This document shows, piece after piece, positions 22,001 to 31,628 of a DNA stretch of 64,000 nucleotides; position 1 is the first letter of the stretch; each line of letters begins with the position of its first letter. The translations under genes and the position numbers were made by a program. The notes under the pieces are model-generated. The model searched no databases. It was not told where the DNA came from and saw only the letters and a program-made list of their open reading frames with translations. The stretch comes from Chaetoderma sp. LZ-2023a (Eukaryota > Mollusca > Caudofoveata > Chaetodermatida > Chaetodermatidae): contig CM067366.1 in assembly GCA_034401795.1 (NCBI GenBank), positions 73,765,087 to 73,829,086 of the forward strand. The letters run 5' to 3'.

Positions 22001-22985
22001 CATGCTGTTTAATGTGTTCGTCCACAAAGCTGCTAATCAGTTCTGTGGGACACCCATTTCCACTGATGATGGGTCTGCCTTGTATCAGACCGTTTTTGCG
22101 CGCTTTATGGATTTTAGGCAGGAGGTAGAATCTTGCTGTTCTGACAGGTTTAGTAATTAGCTGTGTGGCGATTTCTAGTTCTATTTCACCACTGGCTACC
22201 AATTGGTCTAGTCGTTTATTGACTAAATTAGAGTGGTGTTCAGTTCTGTCAGACACTAATTTCATGTAGAAGTTAGAGTCTGAGAACTGTCTATGAGCCT
22301 TGGATATGCAGTCATCTTTTGACATGACCACAGTAGCTTGACCCTTGTCCGGTTTCTTGATGACCAGACATGGATTATCGAGTATTTGAACAATGGCTTC
22401 TTTTTCAGGGGTAGTTGTGTTCCCTGTAGTAGGCCTGTAATGGGTGTGTTGTGATACCTCATTTTTTACCATTCTGATAAAGCTATCTAGTAGGAAATCT
22501 GCACCGGGGTTGGTGGTGAAGGTTTTAGGTGCCCCAAATTTCTTTTTGATTAGGGCATTAAAACCTTCCTGCAGACACCTGGATGGGCGGTTGCACGGGG
22601 CATGCTCCTCCTCTGCCAGTAATGCCAGGCGGTCGTGGGGGACATAGGGATGAGGAGTAAAATGTAGGCGTAACCGTAGGTTCTTGAAGAACCTGTTTAG
22701 GTCAGACAAGTTTTCCCATGTCTGGTTCGTCTACGCTAAAACTAAACCCTAGTCCTTGTTCTAGGGTTTTGATTGTGACATCATCAAGTTCGTAATCCGA
22801 GTCGTTGACTACAAACTTAGAAGAGTACGGTTGTGAATCTTTATTTGAGTCATTACTGTTACTCTTGTAGTTGGCAATAAGACAGATTAAAAACAGATTT
22901 TGATGCAATATTGTTTGATAGTCAGAAACGGGAGTTCCTGCACTCCTGGATATTCCGGACAACCTCCAGCAGTTTGTCAAAGGAG
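19023..22985 (-). pseudogene. Penelope-like retroelement (RT plus GIY-YIG), frame-broken
   Basis: Order on the minus strand: an N-terminal piece with ELDDVTIKTLEQGLGFS (22702-22980), a frameshift, then RT core with KFGAPKTFTTNPGADFLLDS, GRPIISGNGCPTELISSFVD and LVTMDALYINIPNKEGLI (21774-22709). After a 1.6-kb insertion come the catalytic IDDVFMIWEHGE, displaced by about 7 extra bases (about 19975-20025), and IKFTHEFAKNSGSFLDTLVL with YTKPMDMHGYLDYNSAHPQ (19720-19960). Last is GIY-YIG endonuclease VIYLLSCKLCGKQYVGETLR (19023-19370). Penelope elements prime at nicks made by this nuclease. Several frameshifts make this copy dead. Confidence 0.9.
20190..21773. mobile_element. Non-autonomous hAT-like element inside the Penelope element
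   Basis: Starts TAGGGTTGCACGATTATT and ends AATCGTCCAACCCTA, with imperfect inverted termini rich in ATAATCGCGAT. It is flanked by an exact 8-bp duplication CTCCTGGA (20182-20189 and 21774-21781), the hAT hallmark. At 1584 bp I see no transposase motif. It splits the Penelope RT between motifs. Confidence 0.88.
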
Positions 22986-23065
22986 TTCTAGTACAATACG
23001 AACTGGAGATCGAGGCTGGCTAGTATCTAGACTCAATATTTACGAATTAATGTACACATAGTTAC

Positions 23066-23174
23066 CTTCAGGTAGTCACAATGGACAACAGTGCCTGATC
23101 GACGCTTTTTCTTTACGTCCATAAACTGCTTGGGGAACTTCAACTTTAATGATTTCCGTCGTATTTCATCATGA
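23066..23174 (-). CDS. TAF1: TAF1 exon (KFPKQ ... HCDYL segment)
   Basis: Completes a Tyr codon and reads [16 protein letters not shown] and [16 protein letters not shown]. The human protein has the corresponding DEVRRKSLVLKFPKQ and KKKRR-GT-VHCDYL motifs directly before bromodomain 1. Length 109 nt, leaving in phase 0. Acceptor CTTACAG, donor GTAACTATG. It lies between the tandem DIRS pair upstream and a Penelope-like element downstream. Confidence 0.95.
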
Positions 23175-23271
23175 CTGTAAGATAAGTAAAACATTCTCTG
23201 TGTACTTAGGATGGTGTGATCAGGAATATAGGTCCTCCTAAGACTATACACTTTAATTACATTAACCCTTA

Positions 23272-23480
23272 AATTTGTTCAAGAAAATTTCAATTTTCTC
23301 ATAGATGTCCATTTGCAGACCAAGAAGACTATTTTTGAAAATTTACCAATGGAATGACTGGCTCAGTTATCGAGCCAGTCATTCCAGTGGTAAATTATCA
23401 AAAATAGTCTTCTCTTGGTCTGCAAATGGACATTTCCCAAGACCACTGCAGAAGCCATTTTTGGCTGATATGAGTGTTAA
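23272..23480. repeat. M1 repeat, best preserved
   Basis: TTAACCCTTAAATTTG to GAGTGTTAA, with a nearly perfect hairpin and loop CTGGCTCAGTTATCGAGCCAG. It is useful as a family reference. It starts about 100 bp upstream of the KFPKQ exon. Confidence 0.9.
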
Positions 23481-23967
23481 TTGATTAATTACTTTATAAG
23501 CATAACTATCTGCTAGGAAACAATTTTTTGATTCAAAGAACGAATAATTGTACCGATATGATTATCTTCAAATCTGCCTCATATTCATCAAATCTGTGTT
23601 TCTAAATTTCTGTCCTCCATTCCTCTTTAAAACATGTTATCAGGTAGTCATTTTATGAATGTTGCTGCAGAAGGTTCTCAAAGTTTAAACGAAATCTAGG
23701 ATTTCTTTTTTCACGAGAGAGTTGATACTTACCTCCCTAATACTTTTGATATTGCTAAATATCGGCTTTCACTCAATAAAACACTCAGATTAAAAACAGT
23801 TAGGTGCCCCTACTGGGCAGGGAGTCAGAGGCAGTCCGGCGGATGCTCGCCCCACCACCGCGCATGCGCCGACTACTACTTCCTCTGGCTCATTTATTGG
23901 CTAACACATGCAACTACCAAGAGCCTGAAGACCGAGCCTCTGTGGGGCGGAGAGGCCGGGTCAGTAT

Positions 23968-24070
23968 CTAGGGAGGTAAGTATCAACTCTCTCGTGAAAA
24001 AAGAAATCCTAGATTTCGTTTATTTCACATCAAGAGTATACTTACCTCCCTAATACTTTTGATATTGCCA
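23968..24070. repeat. Internal complementary region, DIRS-A copy 2
   Basis: It reads as the reverse complement of right end joined to left end. The exact join CGTTTA|TTTCAC at 24022/24023 corresponds to GTGAAA|TAAACG. It shows where the replicating circle closes. Confidence 0.9.
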
Positions 24071-24596
24071 GAATTCGAAAGTGAATCTGGCGGGAGGGAG
24101 GCGAGGTCAAAAGACCAGCTCTTCCCTATACGCTTTCAAGCGTTTTAAGGCACTTATGACGTCTGAAACTGTGTGAAAACACAGTCAGGATTTGATAAAC
24201 CATCGGATAACACAACCGATGCCTGAGAGATGACCGATTTGTCATATGCGCTCCCCCCCCCTCCCTTGGGAGGAAGATTAAATGACCTCAATGTCCTACA
24301 CGCTCTCTTCGTACTAGTGCTAAGTACTATAGGACAGAGACGAAAAGGCTCCATTTTCGTATACTCTCTATAAAGAACCACAACCCACATAAACCATCAC
24401 CATATTAATAACACTGGGTAACGTGACAATACAAACAATGAACAACACATGAACAAGACTGACCTTGTTGTCCTAGGAAGCTGTCATCATGACTCCAGCA
24501 GAGAAGGATGATACAGTCCCGACAAGTGGTTGTCACCGTCGCTGAATGGCGAAGTATATAAGCAATGCGGAGGCACTCTTCACAAACATAAAGCGG

Positions 24597-27494
24597 TTAT
24601 TGTTTCAAAATCGACAAGGCGAGAGGGTTAGAGGTGTCACGGAGGTAATGGTCTGTAAAACTAGACTCACAGTGCCACTGAGCCACTGACATAATATCAT
24701 CCACAGGGACCCCATTAAAAAGGGCAGTGGATGTCACGACACCGCGGACACTGTGAGCCTTGGCCACGTCAACCTGTCGCCCGGTGGCGGATTTGTGACA
24801 AAATTGAATACATTCCACAATCCACCTAGAAATGGTGTCCTTAGACGCCCTACCATGGGGTTCAATATATGACAACCATAACGCTGACTGGTCGGTACGC
24901 CACTCCGAAGTACGCTGTTTGTACCGGAGCAGCGCCCGTACGGGGCACCATACTTTAGAATTAGGATCATATCTAGTTAAAGATGGCAAAAAAATAGGTT
25001 GACCTGGATATTTCAATGACTGATTTTTAGACAAGAAATTAATCCTAGGTAGAAGCTTAAGGCCTTCCCCTGTAACCACAAACCGGTCAACCTCGGCTGA
25101 TAAGGCGTGAATTTCACTCCTACGCCTAGCCGAGGCCGCAGCAATTAAAAATACAGTTTTAAGAGTTAACATTTTCATAGAAATGGAACTAAGTGGTTCA
25201 AAAGGCTTATCACCTAGTACCTGGAGCACCAGTGATAAACTCCAAGACGGAATCAGTGGAGGATTCCTTGGTCTTAGATTGCCCATGCCTTTAATTAATA
25301 CATTTAATGTACTTACTTCATCACTCCCCCTATTAGCCAAGCAAGGAATAACAGTCATTAAAGCTGACTTATAACCAGCAATAGAGTTAGGCTTGAGGCT
25401 ATAGGCATCATATAGGTGACAGAGGAAATCAGCCACTACCTGAATAGATGATTCCATTGGATCAATACATCTTTTTGAGCACCATTCTGCAAATCTGTTG
25501 ATTTTATAATTATATGCTCTGGAGGTTGACCCCCTCCTGGCTTTGGCCATAAACATGGCCGCTTGCTCAGAAAAGCCCTCCTTAATTCTAGATTCCTTGA
25601 CAACATCCACGCAGTCAATCGGAACATTGACGGATTGTCGTGAAGGGCCTTGCCCTGGAAGATAAGGTTGTCCATCAGAGGCAGCGGAACCGGATTGCAG
25701 ACCAGAAGGTCCAGCAGATCCGTATACCACGATCGGCTTGGCCAATCCGGGGCGATCAGAAGCACTTGGCACTCCTGCTGCCTGATTTTCTGAAGCACCT
25801 TTGGAATCAGGATTGCTGGGGGGAATGCGTATGCATACATTCCCTCCCAGCTGATAGCTAACGCATCTGTTGCGAAAGCGCTTGGGTCTGGAATCGGAGA
25901 GACGTACGTCGTCATCTTCGCATTCTTCTTCATCGCGAACAAATCTATGTTGGGTTTCCCCCAATGGTCGAACAGACGATCCGCCACACATTGATTTAGT
26001 TGCCATTCCGTGGGTAAAACACTCATCCTTCGGCTCAATGAGTCTGCTAGCAGATTTAACCTCCCCGGAATATGAACTGCTTTCAAGGTGATCCCATGAT
26101 CCAGGCACCAACAAAGCAGTCCCCATGTCATCATACAGAGACTGGGCGACTTCGTTCCGCCCTGGCGGTTTATGTAAGTCACTACTGTTGAGTTGTCTGA
26201 ACGAATTAGAACAATCTTGCCCTGAACTTTCTGTAAGAAATGTTCCAGGCCCAGGACTACTGCTCTTAGCTCTAGTAGATTGATATGTTCCTTGGACTGA
26301 TCCAGATCCCAAAGCCCTGATACTGTGGACTCTTCCAGACAAGCTCCCCACCCCTCCATCGATGCATCTGTATACACAGTCACCTGAGGGTGGGGAGGGG
26401 TTAGCAAAACCCCCAGCAAGAGATTCTCTGTATTCAACCACCATTGCAGGTGGTGAATCAGAGGCGCCAACACCGGCACGTTCGAGTCCAGCGAACCTGA
26501 ACTCTGGGTCCACTGTGTCATGAGAAACAACTGGATCGGACGCCTGCGCAAGGCGGCCTGTGGAATGACTGGTTCCAAAGAAACCATCAAGCCCAGCATT
26601 CTCAAGTAAACCCGTGCCAGGACATGACGACTGTCGCACACCGACTGAATTACCGAGATGAGTACTTGAACCCTCTCCTGAGTGGGGTACACATACCCCG
26701 TCTCCAGATCGAAGAACATGCCCAGGTAAACAAACTTCTGGGATGGAGTTAGCTCTGATTTCGGGAAATTGATTATCCAGCCCAAGTCCGAGAGAGTTTT
26801 CAAAACAATCACCAGATTGGCGGACAACGCTTCCCGGGTGTGTGCTTTCAATAGCCAGTCGTCTATGTACGTGTGGACTGCTATGCTTCTCCTGCGGAGG
26901 TATGCAGTGATCGCGAGAACCACACGGGTGAAGACCCGAGGAGCCGTGGAAATTCCGAAGGGTAACACCCTGAATTCCCACCGCCGGCCCTGAAATGCAA
27001 ATCTCAGGAATCGACGGAAACTCCTCTCTATGGGAATGTGGAAATAAGCATCCTTCAAATCTATCGACGCTGTCCACATCCCTCGCTCTAACCCCGCCAA
27101 CACCGAGCGCACAGTCTCCATCTTGAAACTGGGTGTCTCGATGAACTTGTTCAACGGCTTGAGGTTGAGAATCGGCCTCCACCCTCCGGTGTTTTTTGTT
27201 ACTAAGAACAGGGTTGAATAGAAGCCCGGGCACCTCTGTGCCGGCTGAATGGCTTCTTTTAGTATGAGGGAATTTATTTCCTCCTCTATACACAACCTCT
27301 GATCCGGATCCCGTGGAATGGGAGTCCAGATCGGCGCGAGAGACAGTCGCGATGGCGGGCCTGTCACCCAGTCGGGACGATACCCGACCGAAAGCCATCG
27401 CAAGACTAAACGGTCCTGAGTCAACCGCTTCCACTCTGGCAAGCGGGCGGCCAAACGGCCGCCCACCGGTCCACCTAGGGATAGAGGTGGACAT
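24597..27494 (-). CDS. DIRS-A tyrosine recombinase frame, copy 2 (core about 24597-25650)
   Basis: The C-terminal 350 residues are a tyrosine recombinase: SAM-like N-domain (GFSEQAAMFMAKARRGSTSR, YNYKINRFAEWC), ASARRRSEIHALS with catalytic Arg, AHSVRGVVTSTALF with H-x-x-R, and QWHCESSFTDHYLRD with the likely nucleophile Tyr. It would insert the circular DNA copy without target duplication. The same frame stays open for a further 600 or more codons upstream over the RT gene but there resembles no protein I know, so the true start is probably far downstream, or the protein is made by splicing. A possible acceptor is TTATCTTCCAG near 25665. Confidence 0.85.
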   Translation of the reverse strand: MSTSIPRWTGGRPFGRPLARVEAVDSGPFSLAMAFGRVSSRLGDRPAIATVSRADLDSHSTGSGSEVVYRGGNKFPHTKRSHSAGTEVPGLLFNPVLSNKKHRRVEADSQPQAVEQVHRDTQFQDGDCALGVGGVRARDVDSVDRFEGCLFPHSHREEFPSIPEICISGPAVGIQGVTLRNFHGSSGLHPCGSRDHCIPPQEKHSSPHVHRRLAIESTHPGSVVRQSGDCFENSLGLGLDNQFPEIRANSIPEVCLPGHVLRSGDGVCVPHSGEGSSTHLGNSVGVRQSSCPGTGLLENAGLDGFFGTSHSTGRLAQASDPVVSHDTVDPEFRFAGLERAGVGASDSPPAMVVEYRESLAGGFANPSPPSGDCVYRCIDGGVGSLSGRVHSIRALGSGSVQGTYQSTRAKSSSPGPGTFLTESSGQDCSNSFRQLNSSDLHKPPGRNEVAQSLYDDMGTALLVPGSWDHLESSSYSGEVKSASRLIEPKDECFTHGMATKSMCGGSSVRPLGETQHRFVRDEEECEDDDVRLSDSRPKRFRNRCVSYQLGGNVCIRIPPSNPDSKGASENQAAGVPSASDRPGLAKPIVVYGSAGPSGLQSGSAASDGQPYLPGQGPSRQSVNVPIDCVDVVKESRIKEGFSEQAAMFMAKARRGSTSRAYNYKINRFAEWCSKRCIDPMESSIQVVADFLCHLYDAYSLKPNSIAGYKSALMTVIPCLANRGSDEVSTLNVLIKGMGNLRPRNPPLIPSWSLSLVLQVLGDKPFEPLSSISMKMLTLKTVFLIAAASARRRSEIHALSAEVDRFVVTGEGLKLLPRINFLSKNQSLKYPGQPIFLPSLTRYDPNSKVWCPVRALLRYKQRTSEWRTDQSALWLSYIEPHGRASKDTISRWIVECIQFCHKSATGRQVDVAKAHSVRGVVTSTALFNGVPVDDIMSVAQWHCESSFTDHYLRDTSNPLALSILKQ

Positions 27495-27625
27495 AAGGAG
27501 GGCCAGAGTGGCACTGTTCTCTCGGCCTGCAACACCGGAGTGGTTCCCACCGCGGTAACCAGGCCATCAGGCCCGATTACCGCGACCAGATCCCCGCGCG
27601 CCCCGCCCAGCGCCGCGCGCACCAC
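25436..27625 (-). CDS. DIRS-A reverse transcriptase-RNase H, copy 2
   Basis: 729 codons from the first Met, overlapping the gag end by 59 bp in another frame. RT: GGWRPILNLKPLNKF (about 150), SIDLKDAYFHIPI (190), LPFGISTAPRVFTRVV (222), YIDDWLL (about 253). RNase H: VYTDASMEGWG (about 418), LLELRAVVLGL, IRSDNSTVVTYINRQGG (about 473), LLADSLSR (about 527). A further about 110-residue domain follows with NIDLFA, YVSPIPDPSAFATDALAISW and LLIAPDWPSRSWYTDLLDLL (560-650). No premature stop. How translation starts is not evident; internal initiation, frameshift or splicing are all possible. Confidence 0.9.
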   Translation of the reverse strand: MVRAALGGARGDLVAVIGPDGLVTAVGTTPVLQAERTVPLWPSLCPPLSLGGPVGGRLAARLPEWKRLTQDRLVLRWLSVGYRPDWVTGPPSRLSLAPIWTPIPRDPDQRLCIEEEINSLILKEAIQPAQRCPGFYSTLFLVTKNTGGWRPILNLKPLNKFIETPSFKMETVRSVLAGLERGMWTASIDLKDAYFHIPIERSFRRFLRFAFQGRRWEFRVLPFGISTAPRVFTRVVLAITAYLRRRSIAVHTYIDDWLLKAHTREALSANLVIVLKTLSDLGWIINFPKSELTPSQKFVYLGMFFDLETGYVYPTQERVQVLISVIQSVCDSRHVLARVYLRMLGLMVSLEPVIPQAALRRRPIQLFLMTQWTQSSGSLDSNVPVLAPLIHHLQWWLNTENLLLGVLLTPPHPQVTVYTDASMEGWGACLEESTVSGLWDLDQSKEHINLLELRAVVLGLEHFLQKVQGKIVLIRSDNSTVVTYINRQGGTKSPSLCMMTWGLLCWCLDHGITLKAVHIPGRLNLLADSLSRRMSVLPTEWQLNQCVADRLFDHWGKPNIDLFAMKKNAKMTTYVSPIPDPSAFATDALAISWEGMYAYAFPPAILIPKVLQKIRQQECQVLLIAPDWPSRSWYTDLLDLLVCNPVPLPLMDNLIFQGKALHDNPSMFRLTAWMLSRNLELRRAFLSKRPCLWPKPGGGQPPEHIIIKSTDLQNGAQKDVLIQWNHLFR

Positions 27626-30434
27626 GGTGCGCGGGCTGCTGTCTGGCTGGGTGCGGCTGGGGAGCCTGCGCCCCCCTCACTGCTGGCCGAATCGCCCGTG
27701 GCCTAGGCCTACGTTGCGACGGTGGCTGGCCCCTGACCTGGCCAGCACCACCTCGAGCCTGCAGAGGACGATACGCAGGGGGTGCCGCGCGAACACGCTC
27801 CCGCCGGAGCACCTCAAATTGTTCCCGCAGCGCCCTCTGGTTATTAACCAGAGTGACCGTCTCCTGGAGGTGCCTGCATCCCTCACCTCCAAAGAGACCA
27901 GGACCTGTCATAGGCGTCCGCAGCAGCCTATTATACAGGTCCTGGGACGGGCACAGATTGTCAAGTGCAAACGTGCGCCTCGCCCGGACACTTCTGGTTA
28001 CCGCCCGCGTCAAACAGTCCAAAGCCAGGTTGATACCATCCTGAATGGCTCTCTGGACTGTCACCGGGCTAGGTTGGCGTGATGCGGAAGCCGCTACCAC
28101 CCCTTGTAGCAGCTGGGAAACGTGGGATAGAGCGGCAATCGACGCTCTCCCACTCTCCTCCGCATCCCGCAGCGCGGCATTTGCCGAACGCAACGCGTTC
28201 GAGCACAAGACTCCCGTGTCAGAACGGGAGCCTGGCCGCGCATCTTCGCCCAAAGCCGCGCGATCATCAACGCTCGGCTTTGGCACCACACCGTACCGCT
28301 GGTAATCCAGGGGCACGATGCGGCACCGCTTCGCCACCTCGCGAGGGGCCTTCGCGAGACGTCCATTCACCTTAATGGACGCCTCTGCCGCTTCGAACAT
28401 GTCCACGACATGCTCAGCAAGCGGCAGAGATGGCATAGCGGTAGCCGCCGGCCTACCAGCTAACCACGGCCTATGGTCACGCTGGCTAGCCGGCAGCTCC
28501 ACGGGTAGATCTGGCCGAACACTCACCAGCCACTGGCAAGCGTCCGACCAATCCTCCTCCGTGGCTAACTGCGAGCGCTCTACTAGACGAGGGCCTTCGT
28601 CTTCCTCCAGAGCACTCGCAGTTGATGTCGACGGCGGGTAAGCTGATACCCCTGGCAAGCCTGGAAAAGCATGCGGGCCCGAGAGAGCAGGCATGCTAAA
28701 ATCCGCGGCTTGACCAGGAGCAGGCGCCGTGGCAGAGCGCGGGGTAAACACCGCTCTACCACGGGTCTGACCAGCACCAGCCATACCATCGGCAAGCCGA
28801 GGTATGCGGTATCCGTGGTCAACAGCACCGCCCGGGGACACCCTCTGGACCGTGAAATCTACTCCTGCGTGAGTAGAACCATGGAACACGTCGCCTGCAT
28901 TCCCCGCGAGGGGTGCACAGACGTCGTATTCCATGGCCACGTCCTCAGAAGGCGACCCCAGCAGGAGATCCTCTTCTTCCTGGCCAGAAAGATTAGACTC
29001 CGGGTCAGCAAAGAAAGCTAACCCGGACTGGCCAGGAAAGGTGCCATAGGAGGGTTTGGCACCTTCGGCGCGCGGATACCCGGGGTCTGATGAGCAGACC
29101 GCGGGTCCCAGCAACAACCGTTGTCCACGGCCCCTCGGCGCGGCGCCATGCCTGCTGCCAGGGCCTTGGACTGCCCCCAACAAAGGGGCCACCTCTGAAT
29201 CCACAACCGGACCGGACCTAAAGAGACCGGATTCAGAGGCGGGGATCACCTGCTCGTAAGCAGATGCCGAGGACAACAAAGGAGCTGGCCCAGGGAGCAT
29301 GCCACGAAGCAACTCTGGGACCAGATCCTTTATTGTCCTCTGCATCTCTTGCAACATTTCGGACCTGAAGGCCTCCATATCCACCGCGGATGAGGCCTTC
29401 TTCTTACCCTTCTTACACACTTTCTCCTTCTTCTTCCTCTCTTCCTCCATTACCTTCTCCCTTGCCTGCAATGCGAGAAAATCAGACATTAATTCGCCCC
29501 CCCATAGCTTACATACGTCGCACTTCAGCAACGGTCCACAGGGACTGCAGCTGAAGCACAAGTGCGGGACGAAGCGGCTTTTCAGAAACCTCCCGCAGGA
29601 CGGGCAACCAGGTCTCTGAAACAGGACAAAGGACAGGGACAATGAGCAAGATAGTTAAGGTTAGCAAACTCAAAACCAACTAAAAAGAGAGGACAGGATC
29701 TCAAGATCAGAAATCAAGAAGAACCAGCCATGGACAAAACGTTAATTGTTAATAAAAAGGCCAAGGCCGATTATGACGTCATCACTCTCGTGACCAAATT
29801 AATCGATCCGCAACAAGCACCAAGAGCAAGAACGAATTGTATAAGTAAAAACGGAACATTTCCGTTGAATTGGCATTTCGAGTACACAACAATCAGATAT
29901 ACAGAGATAACTCCTTCCAATTCTAGTATTGGCAAAAAGGGAAATTATCTCCCCTTTTGTTTACATTATAATTAGATACCTGATCCTTGTATAGACAAAC
30001 CATCCAACGTGATGAACCGGAGAACTCCACCATAGTACGCCTCTACATTCTCTCCACCTCAGGGGAAGGAATTGGAGCAAGAGGGCAAAGTGAGAAGACC
30101 TTTATAACAGGCCTCCAACTCACTGAACATAGATCTTTTGGTTAGATAACCTAACAGTATTAGTAGGAAATGGAACCGTGGTGGAGAGAAAACATATCCT
30201 CTTGTGCCGAAAAGTCCACCAAAGCTTCTATGCGATACCTGTGGACAAAACACAAAGAGAAATGAGACATATGAAGCACCATGTTGTAAAAACCCAACAT
30301 AATCAGGCGCTAATCACGGTAAGCGCGAGTCCCGGAAATACATTAAACCGGGACAAAACACGCTAGCATATCAAAGAATTCACCTGATAAAGCGATCCCG
30401 CTCCTTCTAGAGGCGAATCCTCCCTTTCCGACAT
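27567..30434 (-). CDS. DIRS-A gag-like protein, copy 2 (exons 30384-30434 and 27567-29615)
   Basis: Exon 1 again encodes MSEREDSPLEGAGSLYQ and ends CAG|GTGAAT. Exon 2 starts AGACCTGG after TTTCAG in phase 0, giving about 699 residues in total. Compared with copy 1 only a few substitutions are seen. The exon 2 C-terminus GRGARGSGRGNRA ends in TGA, after which the same frame continues open into the recombinase frame. Confidence 0.78.
29774..29781. promoter_or_regulatory. Palindromic CRE-like site, copy 2
   Basis: TGACGTCA, 132 bp upstream of the Met at 29642. Confidence 0.4.
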
Positions 30435-30997
30435 GCTTCCACCAAAAATAAACGTCAAACGTGAGCGAAAAACAAGGCAACGCGCAGAAAAGTATGAAAA
30501 TAACAAAACCGCATGTAACCCTTTGCCAATAAATGAGCAAAGAGGAAGTAGTAGTCGGCGCATGCGCGGTGGTGGGGCGAGCATCCGCCGGACTGCCTCT
30601 GACTCCCTGCCCAGTAGGGGCACCTAACTGTTTTTAATCTGAGTGTTTTATTGAGTGAAAGCCGATATTTAGCAATATCAAAAGTATTAGGGAGGTAAGT
30701 ATACTCTTGATGTGAAATAAACGAAATCTAGGATTTCTTTTTTCACGAGAGAGTTGATACTTACCTCCCTAATACTTTTGATATTGCTAAATATCGGCTT
30801 TCACTCAATAAAACACTCAGATTAAAAACAGTTAGGTGCCCCTACTGGGCAGGGAGTCAGAGGTAGTCCGGCGGATGCTCGCCCCACCACCGCGCATGCG
30901 CCGACTACTACTTCCTCTGGCTCATTTATTGGCTAACACATGCAACTACCAAGAGCCTGAAGACCGAGCCTCTGTGGGGCGGAGAGGCCGGGTCAGT

Positions 30998-31100
30998 ATC
31001 TAGGGAGGTAAGTATCAACTCTCTCGTGAAAAAAGAAATCCTAGATTTCGTTTATTTCACATCAAGAGTATACTTACCTCCCTAATACTTTTGATATTGC
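30998..31100. repeat. Internal complementary region, DIRS-A copy 3
   Basis: Same structure as in copy 2. Its recorded junction equals the real copy 2/copy 3 junction 280 bp to the left. Confidence 0.9.
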
Positions 31101-31628
31101 CAGAATTCGAAAGTGAATCTGGCGGGAGGGAGGCGAGGTCAAAAGACCAGCTCTTCCCTATACGCTTTCAAGCGTTTTAAGGCACTTATGACGTCTGAAA
31201 CTGTGTGAAAACACAGTCAGGATTTGATAAACCATCGGATAACACAACCGATGCCTGAGAGATGACCGATTTGTCATATGCGCTCCCCCCCCCTCCCTTG
31301 GGAGGAAGATTAAATGACCTCAATGTCCTACACGCTCTCTTCGTACTAGTGCTAAGTACTATAGGACAGAGACGAAAAGGCTCCATTTTCGTATACTCTC
31401 TATAAAGAACCACAACCCACATAAACCATCACCATATTAATAACACTGGGTAACGTGACAATACAAACAATGAACAACACATGAACAAGACTGACCTTGT
31501 TGTCCTAGGAAGCTGTCATCATGACTCCAGCAGAGAAGGATGATACAGTCCCGACAAGTGGTTGTCACCGTCGCTGAATGGCGAAGTATATAAGCAATGC
31601 GGAGGCACTCTTCACAAACATAAAGCGG

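Larger units (their letters stand above)
23696..30717 (-). mobile_element. DIRS family A, copy 2 (complete; left unit of tandem pair)
   Basis: A 7022-bp element starting TAAACG and ending GTGAAA. Termini are inverted over about 178 bp (23725-23901 against 30525-30702), with different outermost 30 bp. Contents on the minus strand from right to left: leader exon, gag, RT-RNase H, tyrosine recombinase, about 530 bp of non-coding DNA (24070-24596), internal complementary region and left terminus. All three large reading frames are open. It joins copy 3 at 30717/30718 without spacer. Confidence 0.93.

Noticed and set aside
24154..24390. 78-codon ORF in the DIRS-A left non-coding region (also 31186-31422)
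   Set aside because: Not conserved in copies 4 and 5, where the region has indels; no known motif.
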